Shown: positions 1 to 7,253 of the stretch, piece by piece | Layout of the letters: the number at the start of each line of letters is the position of its first letter | Position numbering within the stretch: position 1 is the stretch's first letter | Assembly: GCA_905370385.1 (NCBI GenBank) | Contig: CAJPKN010000071.1 | Location: forward strand, 1 to 7,530 | Length of the DNA: 7,530 bases | Reading direction: 5' to 3' | Source of the DNA: Stomatobaculum longum | GTDB taxonomy: Bacteria; Bacillota; Clostridia; Lachnospirales; Lachnospiraceae | Program-made: the position numbers and the translations under genes | Notes under the pieces: generated by a model | Told to the model about the DNA's origin: nothing | The model's database searches: none | What the model saw: the letters and a program-made list of their open reading frames with translations, nothing else

Positions 1-328
1 GTGCAATCACGCGGTTCGTCTGCGCAATCTGTAACTCATATTCGAAGTCCGTCACCGCTCGCAAGCCGCGTACCATCACTTGGGCGCCCTTTTCATGGCA
101 ATATTTAATCGACAGCCCGTCAAAACTCTCGACCTCAATATTGGGAATATCCGCCGTTATTTCGCATAGCATTGTAACACGTTCCTCAGTCGTGAACAAC
201 GGGGATTTTGCCTTGTTGTTCAGGACCGCAATGATCAGGTGATCAAACATTTCGGAAGCGCGTTTAATGATGTCAAGATGCCCGTTTGTGACCGGATCAA
301 AGCTTCCCGGATAGACCGCTATTGTCAT
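1..328 (-). CDS. coaD: Phosphopantetheine adenylyltransferase (PPAT), N-terminal 109 residues; C-terminus beyond the left edge
   Basis: CoaD transfers AMP from ATP to 4'-phosphopantetheine to give dephospho-CoA, the penultimate step of coenzyme A synthesis, in the cytoplasm. The visible protein starts [17 protein letters not shown], the nucleotidyltransferase signature of the family, with the HxGH-type motif as TNGH at residues 14-17. A second hallmark, [12 protein letters not shown], lies at residues 88-99 and carries the conserved substrate-binding Arg (R91 by E. coli numbering). The family is usually about 160 residues, so roughly one third is missing at the window edge; nothing suggests it is broken. 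The ATG (326-328) overlaps the rsmD stop as ATGA, and its own ribosome binding site is weak (an AGAGGG about 11 bases upstream), so translational coupling to rsmD is likely. The rsmD-coaD pairing is common in bacteria. Confidence 0.97.
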   Translation of the reverse strand, partial: MTIAVYPGSFDPVTNGHLDIIKRASEMFDHLIIAVLNNKAKSPLFTTEERVTMLCEITADIPNIEVESFDGLSIKYCHEKGAQVMVRGLRAVTDFEYELQIAQTNRVIA

Positions 329-894
329 GTCTCGTCGTTCCCTCTCTGGAGAAAGATATGTTGATTGGTCTTATACGCCTTAATTTTTACAATACGATAG
401 CCAAGTGCCTCAAAACGACTCGGATCCGCATCAATCTTCGCCTCAACAATGAGGAGGGTATCATCGTGAATCAGGCCGGAATTTCGAAGCTGCTGCAGTG
501 CCCTCTCTTCCAGCCCCGCTCCGTAGGGAGGATCCAAAAAGACCAAATCAAAGGGCTCGCATTTTGTCCCGGCAAGCCTGGTCAGCGCGGCCGAAGCATC
601 GGTTGCGAGCAACTCCGCTTTATCCGCAAGACGCGTGTGTTCCAGATTCTCACGGATGATGCGTGCTGCCTTTAAATTCTTTTCAACGATGACCGCCGAA
701 CTTGCTCCGCGGGACAAGGCTTCGATGGCAATTCCGCCGCTGCCGCCGAAGAGATCCAGAAATCGGGAGCCCGGGACTTCCGGCTGCAGCATATTAAAGA
801 GTGTCTCCTTGATGCGGTCTGTCGTGGGACGGGTATCTTCGCCCGGCAGAGTCGATAGCAAGAGTCTCCTCGCACTTCCTGCAATGACTCTCAT
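325..894 (-). CDS. rsmD: 16S rRNA (guanine(966)-N2)-methyltransferase RsmD
   Basis: RsmD uses S-adenosylmethionine to methylate N2 of G966 of 16S rRNA (E. coli numbering) during small-subunit assembly. The 189-residue protein is of normal length. Visible motifs are the N-terminal [13 protein letters not shown] (residues 22-34), typical of this family; the SAM-binding motif [20 protein letters not shown] (46-64); and the catalytic N-methyltransferase motif DPPY (121-124), preceded by DLVFL. The glycine-rich loop reads FGGSGG where FAGSG is more usual, a conservative change. The ATG (892-894) shares one base with the TAA stop of the upstream L,D-transpeptidase gene. An AAGGAGGT Shine-Dalgarno lies about 9 bases upstream, inside the last codons of that gene. 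The 3' end overlaps coaD by 4 bases. The start is well supported by the site and by family length. Confidence 0.96.
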   Translation of the reverse strand: MRVIAGSARRLLLSTLPGEDTRPTTDRIKETLFNMLQPEVPGSRFLDLFGGSGGIAIEALSRGASSAVIVEKNLKAARIIRENLEHTRLADKAELLATDASAALTRLAGTKCEPFDLVFLDPPYGAGLEERALQQLRNSGLIHDDTLLIVEAKIDADPSRFEALGYRIVKIKAYKTNQHIFLQRGNDET

Positions 895-2984
895 TAATTT
901 GAACCTCCTTCACCCGGGGCGGGCTGTACCGATCCGGTTCCCGGTTTGTTCTGCGGCGCTCCGGTCGAAATACTCGGATTCGGGGAACCGCTCTCTGTCT
1001 GTCCGGGGCCCTTCTTTGCTTCGCTTGGCTTTGCGGCGGCCGCGCTTGTCGCCGCAGCATTGCTGTCCTGTGCGCTCTGCGACTCTGCGCCGGAACTGCT
1101 CTCTGTCGGAGCGGTAGCAGGCGTCGGTTCCGTTTTCTTCGGTTCCGTTCCGGGTAAGGTATAGACCAGCACCGGTGTGCCGGCACTCACATTTTCAAAA
1201 AGGGTTTTTGCAACCGCGGGCGGCAGGTTCACGCAGCCGTGAGACCCTGCGTTCAGGTAAATATTACCGCCGAAGGTATTTCTCCAAGATGCATCATGGA
1301 AGCCTTCGCCGTTGTTGAACGGCATCCAGTAGTTAACCGGTGCGGCATAGCCCTGACCGCGAAGCGTTGCGTTGCGCTGCTTATAACTGATTGCATAGGC
1401 CCCTGTATGGGTTACGGTTCCTTTCGACTCGTTTCCCGAAACAAAGTCGGAAGAAATCAGCTGTTTCCCGTCCTTATAGAAATAGAGGTGCTGCGCACTC
1501 AAATTGACCTCGACATAGGTGGAGCCATAGTCGGCACCGCTCAGAGAAGCGGCTTTTTGAGAGAATTCCGGCGTGCGCTGCGTCTTGGTGCCCGATGCAA
1601 TCGCCTCGCGAAGCCAGCTTTTTTCTGCGTCCTGGTTGACCTTCCAGCCGTAGGAACCGCTTTTTACCGTAACGGTTGCGCCCCATCCGGTTTTAAGGCT
1701 CTTCGGCTTATTATAGGTGTCATACTTCGAGGCAAGCGTTTTGATAAACTCGTTCAACTTGCCGTCGTCCAGTTTTACGCCGCCCTTGCCATCCGGTGAG
1801 ATCCAACTGTGAAGCTGCTCGCCGGTCAGAACGATACCGGAATCACCTGCATAGCTGATGTCGGTTTTGAGGTACTGATTCATTGCCTCGACAGATTTGA
1901 CCAGAGCCTCATTGTCCGAGCGGACTTCCGGCTCGGTATAGAGTTTCTCGGTGTCCAAATTAAGCTCCGGCTGCAGTGTTGAGACAGCCTCTTTGATTTT
2001 TGCCTTCGCCTCTTCCGTCTTTAACTCGGTGCCTTCCTCTTCCTTCTCGACGGTGTAAGATTTTCCGCTCTGATAGTCCGAGATGTGCGCATTGACAGGT
2101 TTCTTGAAGTTCTCGGTCTGAAAGAAAGGCAGGGCCTTGACAGCGGATTCAAAGCGTTCGTCGTCAAGCTTCGCCATAGCATCCAAGCTTTCCTCGTGAC
2201 GCGAGAAATAGCGCGGTCCCCAGGAAAAAATGTTCTGCTCGGCAATCAAATTACCGAGCGTATCCCCGAAGTCATAGTGGAGATTTACCTCCGATGCGCT
2301 GATGCTCGCCTCTTCATTCTCACGTGCCTGAATCGTGAGCTTATAATCCGCAATTCCGGCGTTCATTGCGGCCTCGGCATCGACCGCGCTTTTACCGGAT
2401 ACATCAACACCGTTGATGACCGTGTTGGGAAGAAAGATACGGTGATACTTTTGTCCGTAAATGGTATACGAAGCAGCGGTTACCGCAAGGAGAACCGCTG
2501 CTGTCAACAATATTTTCTTTCCTGCGGAAGAACGGCGCTTCGGCGGTTCCTCGGGCTCTTCAAGCGTCAAAAACGGCGCGGGTGCTTCTCGAAGCGGCAG
2601 ATCATCCGGTACGCTTTCCGTTGTCTCTTCCGCCGCTTCGTTTTGCTCCGATTTGACATAGAAGTTATCCTTCTCGGGTTCCGGCTTCAGTCCGCTCCAA
2701 ACGGCCTCGGTTTCTTCCCGCTCGGTTCCGTCCGCTTTCACGCGCGCCGCATGTGAGAGTGCCTCGGCGGCACTGTCCGAACTCTCCCACTGCAGAGCTT
2801 CCCCGCTTTCTTCCCGAACGGCAACCGGAATCGGGGTGTCATCTTCCGGCAGCACCGTATCCAAAGTCTCGGGCTGCCGTTCTTCCGTGTCTGCGGTAAT
2901 ACGCGTACCGGCGACCGGCATATCTCCGAGATCCAAATCTTCAATCAGTGGGTCTTCTCCTGCCTTACCCAACAATTCATCCAT
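894..2984 (-). CDS. Membrane-anchored L,D-transpeptidase (YkuD catalytic domain) with peptidoglycan-binding repeats
   Basis: This 696-residue protein is predicted to form or modify peptide cross-links in peptidoglycan outside the cell. Residues 1-156 form a long acidic, Glu/Asp/Pro/Thr-rich region ending in basic PKRRSSAGKK. One hydrophobic segment follows (about 158-177), so the N-terminus should be cytoplasmic and the rest extracellular (type II membrane protein). Residues from about 188 (VINGVDVSGKSAVDAEAAM) to about 460 resemble the tandem PG_binding_4 (PF12229) modules of clostridial L,D-transpeptidases. The YkuD domain (PF03734) spans about 489-610, with H563 and the active-site motif SHGCVN at 581-586 (nucleophile C584). 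Residues 612-696 are a disordered Pro/Ser/Thr/Ala/Gly tail. The ATG follows the recG stop by 12 bases, with TAGGGAG as ribosome binding site. Which cross-link it makes cannot be read from sequence; a regulatory or carboxypeptidase-like variant is possible, but the catalytic motif is intact. Confidence 0.92.
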   Translation of the reverse strand: MDELLGKAGEDPLIEDLDLGDMPVAGTRITADTEERQPETLDTVLPEDDTPIPVAVREESGEALQWESSDSAAEALSHAARVKADGTEREETEAVWSGLKPEPEKDNFYVKSEQNEAAEETTESVPDDLPLREAPAPFLTLEEPEEPPKRRSSAGKKILLTAAVLLAVTAASYTIYGQKYHRIFLPNTVINGVDVSGKSAVDAEAAMNAGIADYKLTIQARENEEASISASEVNLHYDFGDTLGNLIAEQNIFSWGPRYFSRHEESLDAMAKLDDERFESAVKALPFFQTENFKKPVNAHISDYQSGKSYTVEKEEEGTELKTEEAKAKIKEAVSTLQPELNLDTEKLYTEPEVRSDNEALVKSVEAMNQYLKTDISYAGDSGIVLTGEQLHSWISPDGKGGVKLDDGKLNEFIKTLASKYDTYNKPKSLKTGWGATVTVKSGSYGWKVNQDAEKSWLREAIASGTKTQRTPEFSQKAASLSGADYGSTYVEVNLSAQHLYFYKDGKQLISSDFVSGNESKGTVTHTGAYAISYKQRNATLRGQGYAAPVNYWMPFNNGEGFHDASWRNTFGGNIYLNAGSHGCVNLPPAVAKTLFENVSAGTPVLVYTLPGTEPKKTEPTPATAPTESSSGAESQSAQDSNAAATSAAAAKPSEAKKGPGQTESGSPNPSISTGAPQNKPGTGSVQPAPGEGGSN

Positions 2985-2996
2985 TCGCTATGCTCC

Positions 2997-5030
2997 CTAC
3001 AATACGACCTTTTTATGTACCACAGGCAGATCGAAATCCGCCTGATCTAGCGCATCCACAGCTTCTTTTGCAAGCTGAAGCACTGAATAATCATTATAAA
3101 TGTCACCGAGACCGAATGTCAACTCTCCGCTCTGGACCGCACCGAAAAGCTCCCCCGGACCGCGCTGCTTTAAGTCCGCGGCTGCGATTTCAAAGCCGTC
3201 GTTGCTGCGCTGCAAGAGTCCCAGACGTTCGCTTCCCTCCCGGCTCTTTTTCCCTTGAACAAAAATACAATAAGCCTGTTCCTTGCCTCTGCCGACACGG
3301 CCTCGCAATTGATGAAGTGTTGCAAGACCGAAACGCTCCGCGTTTTCAATCATCATAACGGTCGCATTCGGTACATCAACACCGACTTCGATGACGGTCG
3401 TCGCAACCAGTACCGAGATTTCACCGGCAAGAAAGCGTTCCATAATGCGCTGTTTTTCTGCCTCTTTCATGCGTCCGTGCAGAGCTTCGACCGTGATTTC
3501 ACCGCGAAAGCTCGTGCGGAGTGCCGCGCTGTAGTCCTCCACATTTTCAAGTGAGGTCAAGGGATTCGCTTCCACCTGAGGACATACAATGTAGGCCTGG
3601 TGCCCCGATTCGACTTCGCGCTTAATATGTAAGAGGGCCTTGGGCCTGTCCTTTTTCTCAATCACGGCATTTTTAATCGGCGTTCTGCCTGCCGGGCGCG
3701 CATCGATGACCGAAATATCCAAATCACCGTAGAGGATAACCGCAAGGGTGCGCGGTATCGGTGTGGCGCTCATTACAAGCACATGGGGCTGTTTTCCTTT
3801 TCCGGAGAGGGTTTCTCTTTGCTGCACACCGAAGCGGTGTTGTTCGTCGGTCACAACCAACGCAAGCGATGAAAAAACCACGCGCTCTTCCAGAAGAGCG
3901 TGGGTTCCGATCAGAATATCCACCTTCCCCTGCGCCAATTTTTCGAGAAGCTCACGCCGCTCTTTCGCCCTGGTGGATCCGGTCAGTATACCGATGCGCG
4001 GTCCGTCTTCGGCCTCGCCGAAGAGTTCGGAAAAAGTGCGGTAATGTTGTCTTGCCAGCACCTCGGTCGGCGCCATCAGTGCCCCTTGGAAGCCGGCATG
4101 CCAAACAGCATAGAGTGCCGCGGCAGCGACCGCTGTCTTTCCGGAGCCGACATCGCCCTGTACCAAGCGGTTCATAACACTGCCCGACATAAAATCCTTT
4201 GATATTTCCAGACATACTTTTTTCTGCGCATCGGTCAGCGAGAAGGGAAGTCGGGCTGAGAACTCCGTCATTGCTGCCTGTGCGTCAAAAACAAAGGCGG
4301 ATTTTTCATTGCGGAGCGTCTCCTTCATGCGGCGCACATCATACAGAAAGCGGAAGAAGCCGTCGAATACAATGCGCTTTCTGGCTGCCGCAAAGTTGTC
4401 CATGTCCTCCGGACGATGAATTTCCCGCACGGCACGATCCTCCGGGAGCAGCTCATATTGTTCTCTCAAGGTTGCGGGCAACCAGTCACAGAGAGGGGGT
4501 GAGAGCGCGAGGGCCTGCTCCATAAGGCCCGCAAAGGTCTTCTCTCCTATGCCTTTTGGCAGGGCATATTGCGGTACAGGCCTATGCAGTAATTTTTCAT
4601 ATTGTTCCGCCGTGAAAATTTGCGCTTGCTGAAGTTCAAAGCGCTTTCCGACAGCGTTGAGTTTCCCGAACAGCACCGCTCGCCGCCCGGGACGCAGCGT
4701 ATTTCGAAGATAGGGCATGTGATACCAGGTGGCAATCAGCTCTCCCGAGCCGTCGCTGAAAGTGCCGGTGCAGAGCTGCACCCGCGTTCCCGCGCGCCTT
4801 ACCAGCTCGCGCACGGCCTCTGCGTGTACCGCAATCGGATTGCCGACCTCTTCGTCGGTCAAAGCGCCGATTTCCGTAATTTCCGGATAGTTGACAAAGC
4901 GCAGCGGATAGTGGCGAAGCAAGTCAGCCATCGTATAGATTCCCATTTGCTTCAGACTTGCGGCGGTTTTCGGACCCACGCCGCGCAATTCCGTAACGGG
5001 CGCTGCCGTTTTACCGATGCTCATCGGCAT
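2997..5030 (-). CDS. recG: ATP-dependent DNA helicase RecG
   Basis: RecG remodels stalled replication forks and migrates branched DNA junctions. From the chosen ATG it is 677 residues, close to B. subtilis and E. coli RecG. The N-terminal part has an HhH-like ELRGVGPKTAASL (about 14-26) and the wedge/OB region (about 30-240). Helicase motifs follow in order: PFSLTDAQKK (262-271), Walker A GDVGSGKT (292-299), Walker B DEQH (395-398), SATPIPRT (421-428), LHGRM (517-521), VATTVIEVGVDVPNA (542-556) and QLRGRVGRG (574-582). The RecG-specific TRG element appears as DLKQRGPGELFG (619-630). I start at the ATG at 5028-5030 because AAAGGAG lies 5 bases upstream. A GTG at 5115-5117 would add 29 residues but would be read through a terminator hairpin. 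The ATG at 5022-5024, also in frame, is the main alternative. The gene is followed closely by the transpeptidase gene. Confidence 0.97.
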   Translation of the reverse strand: MPMSIGKTAAPVTELRGVGPKTAASLKQMGIYTMADLLRHYPLRFVNYPEITEIGALTDEEVGNPIAVHAEAVRELVRRAGTRVQLCTGTFSDGSGELIATWYHMPYLRNTLRPGRRAVLFGKLNAVGKRFELQQAQIFTAEQYEKLLHRPVPQYALPKGIGEKTFAGLMEQALALSPPLCDWLPATLREQYELLPEDRAVREIHRPEDMDNFAAARKRIVFDGFFRFLYDVRRMKETLRNEKSAFVFDAQAAMTEFSARLPFSLTDAQKKVCLEISKDFMSGSVMNRLVQGDVGSGKTAVAAAALYAVWHAGFQGALMAPTEVLARQHYRTFSELFGEAEDGPRIGILTGSTRAKERRELLEKLAQGKVDILIGTHALLEERVVFSSLALVVTDEQHRFGVQQRETLSGKGKQPHVLVMSATPIPRTLAVILYGDLDISVIDARPAGRTPIKNAVIEKKDRPKALLHIKREVESGHQAYIVCPQVEANPLTSLENVEDYSAALRTSFRGEITVEALHGRMKEAEKQRIMERFLAGEISVLVATTVIEVGVDVPNATVMMIENAERFGLATLHQLRGRVGRGKEQAYCIFVQGKKSREGSERLGLLQRSNDGFEIAAADLKQRGPGELFGAVQSGELTFGLGDIYNDYSVLQLAKEAVDALDQADFDLPVVHKKVVL

Positions 5031-5034
5031 AAGT

Positions 5035-5042
5035 ACTCCTTT
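5035..5042 (-). promoter_or_regulatory. Ribosome binding site that sets the recG start
   Basis: On the minus strand this reads AAAGGAGT, 4-5 bases before the ATG at 5028-5030 and about 11 before the second in-frame ATG at 5022-5024. No comparable site precedes the upstream GTG at 5115-5117. It therefore favours a RecG starting MPMSIGK. The core TCCTTT of the preceding terminator's 3' arm is complementary to AAAGGA here, so the two could pair in an alternative fold. Confidence 0.8.
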
Positions 5043-5060
5043 CCGAATCAGTAACTGCGA

Positions 5061-5094
5061 TAAAAAAAGGACTTCCCGGCGGGAAATCCTTTTT
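5061..5094 (-). terminator. Intrinsic (Rho-independent) terminator between fakA and recG
   Basis: Read on the minus strand, the left arm AAAAAGGA-T-TTCCC, a 3-base loop GCC and the right arm GGGAA-G-TCCTTTTT form a 14-pair stem with one T-G wobble, ending in seven consecutive T. The wobble would be a C-A mismatch on the plus strand and the T run lies on the minus strand, so it is oriented to terminate transcripts coming from fakA. It ends only about 20 bases before the recG ribosome binding site. The flanking genes run in the same direction, so it probably acts as a partial terminator or attenuator that lowers recG-to-coaD expression relative to yloU-fakA. Confidence 0.85.
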
Positions 5095-5117
5095 CGGAGG
5101 GGCGACCGGTCCGGCAC

Positions 5118-6806
5118 TCATTCCGCAGAAATGAGATAATAATAGACCGGCTGTCCGCCGTAGTTTAATTCCACTTCACAATCCTCAAAGCGTGCCTCCG
5201 CAAGCTCCTTGAGCTGCACCGCGTCACTTTCCGGGACATCGCTTCCGTAGTAAAGTGTGACAAGCTCTTCGCCGTTTTCGGTAAGCTTTTCGATGGCATT
5301 CAGAACCGCATCCTCTACTTTCTTTTCCACGGTCAGCATACCGTTTTTGCCGATTGCCATGAAGTCGCCCGCATGAATCTCGAAATCATCCATGGTTGTG
5401 TCGCGAACGGCATAGGTGACCTCAGCCGTTGTGAGCTGCTGAATTGCCGCCTGCATGGACGCGAGATTCTCTTCCGGACTGCTTTCCGGGAGAAAACTCA
5501 CCATTGCGGTAATCCCCTCGGGAATATTGCGTGTCGGAACCACAATCAAATTCTTGTCCTCGACTAAGCTGCAGGCCTGTTGCGCGGCAAGAATGATATT
5601 CTTATTGTTCGGGAGAATGAAAATGGTCTCCGCATGAATTTCCGCAAGAGCATTCAGAATATCTTCGGTGCTCGGATTCATGGTCTGACCGCCCGAGATA
5701 ATTCGGTCTACACCGATTTCTTTAAAGATATGGTCCAGACCCTCACCTGCCGAGACGGCCAAAAAGCCGTAGGGCTTTTTCTCCGCCGGCTCTGCCTTTT
5801 TACGCTGCTCTTCCGCTGCAATCTGGGAGGCATTGCGAATCAGACGCTCGTTATGTTCCTCGCGCATGTTGTCTATTTTCATGCGGGACAGCGAACCCAG
5901 ACTAAGGCCCTTCTGAATTGCAAGACCGGGATCGTTGGTATGAACATGTACTTTAACGACCTCGTCCGATGCGACGCAGACAATCGAGTCGCCGATTGAT
6001 TCAAGGAAAGTCTGAAATTCATGTTCTTGGCTTTCGCTGAGCGGCTTCTCCAGATTGACGATAAACTCGGTGCAGTAGCCGAAGTGAATCTCGGAAGTAT
6101 CCAGATTGGAGGTGTCTATGTGACGGACCTCGGCACTTTCGCTCGCCTGTGTCGAATCGAAATTCTCAAGGAAGACCTCGCCGATTTCTCCGCTCAGAGC
6201 CTGAAAAGCGCCGTGCATCACCGTCATAAGACCCTGACCGCCGGAATCCACCACACCCGCCTGCTTTAAGACCGGCAAAAGTTCCGGGGTCTGCTGCAGA
6301 GCCGCGTCGCCGGCCGCAATCACCTCTCTCGCAAAGCTCAGAATATCCGTTGCGCTGCGCTGAAGCTCCTCCGCCTTATCGCTCATGGCACGGGCAACTG
6401 TGAGTATGGTGCCCTCCTTCGGCTTCATGACCGCTTTGTAAGCTGTCTCAGTCGCACGGACCAGTGCGGCGGTAAGCTGCGGAATTTTAATTTCGCCCTC
6501 TGCGGCAGCGAGCTCGCGCGTAAAACCGCGGAACAGCTGCGAAAGAATAACACCCGAATTGCCGCGGGCGCCGCGGAGCGAACCGGAGGCAATGGCCTTG
6601 CAAAGCGCTTGCATATCATCGGTTTCCAGCGCAGCGACTTCTTTGGCAGCGGACATGATGGTCATAGTCATGTTGGTACCCGTGTCGCCGTCCGGAACCG
6701 GAAATACATTCAGCTCATTGATCCATTCCTTTTTGGATGCAAGTTCATTGGCAGCAGCCAAAAAACACTTGCGAATCACAAAGGCATTCAACTCATGAAT
6801 TTCCAA
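5118..6806 (-). CDS. fakA: Fatty acid kinase catalytic subunit FakA / YloV (DAK2 domain protein)
   Basis: FakA phosphorylates fatty acids bound to a DegV-family partner (FakB), giving acyl-phosphate for phospholipid synthesis; no fakB is in this window. The chosen 562-residue form matches B. subtilis YloV and S. aureus FakA (about 550). The N-terminal DAK2 kinase domain has LNVFPVPDGDTGTNM (residues 32-46), whose Asp residues bind Mg-ATP, then GARGNSGV (79-86) and DSGGQG (187-192). The middle domain has C245, H287 and H289, with the same spacing as the zinc ligands I recall from S. aureus FakA. The C-terminal domain contains ISGGQTMNPS (370-379), typical of FakA. I start at a TTG (6804-6806): AGGAGG lies 10 bases upstream and the protein then begins MEIHELN, as in relatives. 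A TTG at 6831-6833 would overlap yloU by 8 bases and has only a weak site. No ATG is available upstream of the kinase motif. Followed by the terminator at 5061-5094. Confidence 0.93.
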   Translation of the reverse strand: MEIHELNAFVIRKCFLAAANELASKKEWINELNVFPVPDGDTGTNMTMTIMSAAKEVAALETDDMQALCKAIASGSLRGARGNSGVILSQLFRGFTRELAAAEGEIKIPQLTAALVRATETAYKAVMKPKEGTILTVARAMSDKAEELQRSATDILSFAREVIAAGDAALQQTPELLPVLKQAGVVDSGGQGLMTVMHGAFQALSGEIGEVFLENFDSTQASESAEVRHIDTSNLDTSEIHFGYCTEFIVNLEKPLSESQEHEFQTFLESIGDSIVCVASDEVVKVHVHTNDPGLAIQKGLSLGSLSRMKIDNMREEHNERLIRNASQIAAEEQRKKAEPAEKKPYGFLAVSAGEGLDHIFKEIGVDRIISGGQTMNPSTEDILNALAEIHAETIFILPNNKNIILAAQQACSLVEDKNLIVVPTRNIPEGITAMVSFLPESSPEENLASMQAAIQQLTTAEVTYAVRDTTMDDFEIHAGDFMAIGKNGMLTVEKKVEDAVLNAIEKLTENGEELVTLYYGSDVPESDAVQLKELAEARFEDCEVELNYGGQPVYYYLISAE

Positions 6807-6816
6807 AGCGCAAATT

Positions 6817-6822
6817 CCTCCT
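6817..6822 (-). promoter_or_regulatory. Ribosome binding site that sets the fakA start at a TTG codon
   Basis: AGGAGG on the minus strand lies between the yloU stop (6826-6828) and the TTG at 6804-6806, with a 10-base spacer. It falls inside the longer reading frame that starts at 6833, which argues against that upstream TTG as the main start. The spacing is slightly long, so initiation may be modest or partly coupled to yloU termination. Confidence 0.7.
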
Positions 6823-6825
6823 ATG

Positions 6826-7188
6826 TCAGTCAATCGATCTGACGTCCTCTACATAGATTTTAATTTTCTCGATTTCCATTCCGGAAAAGGCTTCCACGCG
6901 ATATTTTACATTTTCAATCAGATTGTCGGACACCGTGTTGATGTTAACGCCGTAGGCGACAATCAGATGAAAAGAAATACGGAGCTTGTTTTCCGGCGTA
7001 ATAACAACCTGGATGCCCTGACTGAGCTTGCTTCTGCCCAACAGGCGAACCAGTCCGTCCTTCATACTGACGGACGCCATGCCGACAATGCCAAAGCATT
7101 CCACGGCAACGGAACCCGCATAGGCAGCAATCACTTCAGGTCTCACTGCAATCTGTCCCATCTCATTGTTGAGTCGTCCCTTGACCAT
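6826..7188 (-). CDS. yloU: Asp23/Gls24 family protein (YloU-like)
   Basis: This 120-residue soluble protein belongs to the Asp23/Gls24 (DUF322) family. S. aureus Asp23 is an abundant membrane-associated protein linked to envelope stress; YloU and other paralogues sit beside fakA/yloV in many Bacillota, but their biochemical role is not settled. Visible family features are the start GQIAVRPEVIAAYAGSVAVECFGIVGM (about 11-37), a short basic linker around LLGRSK (49-54), the strand ITPENKLRISFHLIVAYG (63-80) and the C-terminal VSDNLIENVKYRVEAFSG (86-103) followed by IEKIKIYVEDV. There is no signal peptide or membrane segment. The ATG (7186-7188) has AAGGAAGGA upstream at about 6 bases. It is the first gene of the minus-strand operon and ends 19 bases before the fakA start. 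Assignment to the YloU subgroup rests on position next to fakA and rpmB. Confidence 0.92.
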   Translation of the reverse strand: MVKGRLNNEMGQIAVRPEVIAAYAGSVAVECFGIVGMASVSMKDGLVRLLGRSKLSQGIQVVITPENKLRISFHLIVAYGVNINTVSDNLIENVKYRVEAFSGMEIEKIKIYVEDVRSID

Positions 7189-7205
7189 ATGATTTCCTTC
7201 CTTGC

Positions 7206-7221
7206 GCGCAGTCTGCTGCGC
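7206..7221 (-). other. Small GC-rich hairpin in the yloU 5' leader
   Basis: On the minus strand GCGCAG-CAGA-CTGCGC forms a perfect 6-pair stem with a 4-base loop, just 5' of the yloU ribosome binding site (7195-7203). There is no following T run, so it is not an intrinsic terminator. It could stabilise the mRNA 5' end or modulate translation, or be chance; the sequence alone does not decide. Confidence 0.4.
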
Positions 7222-7253
7222 CGCCTTCTATGCTTGCATCGGTTTCATTGAAA

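Noticed and set aside
897..1150. Possible DNA repeat or mobile remnant in the low-complexity 3' part of the transpeptidase gene
   Set aside because: The region is in frame and encodes a Pro/Ser/Thr/Ala/Gly tail. No exact tandem unit, inverted ends or target duplication is visible; a disordered wall-facing tail explains it.
635..1799. Plus-strand open frames opposite rsmD and the transpeptidase 3' half (635-1117 and 1239-1799)
   Set aside because: Both are antisense to clear genes, lack good ribosome binding sites, and show low-complexity or Cys/Arg-rich composition from GC-rich coding sequence read backwards.
2085..2756. 223-codon open frame on the plus strand opposite the transpeptidase gene
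   Set aside because: It lies fully antisense to a well-supported gene, has no recognisable domain, and its Arg/Cys/Phe-rich composition is typical of an antisense shadow.
5104..5111. Palindrome GACCGGTC upstream of the terminator
   Set aside because: Eight bases with no loop and no matching second site; too short to separate from chance in GC-rich sequence.
5115..5117. GTG start for recG
   Set aside because: No ribosome binding site, abuts the fakA stop, and would translate the terminator hairpin; the ATG at 5028-5030 has a proper site.
6831..6833. TTG start for fakA
   Set aside because: It overlaps yloU, has only a weak upstream site, and the strong AGGAGG falls inside the extension.
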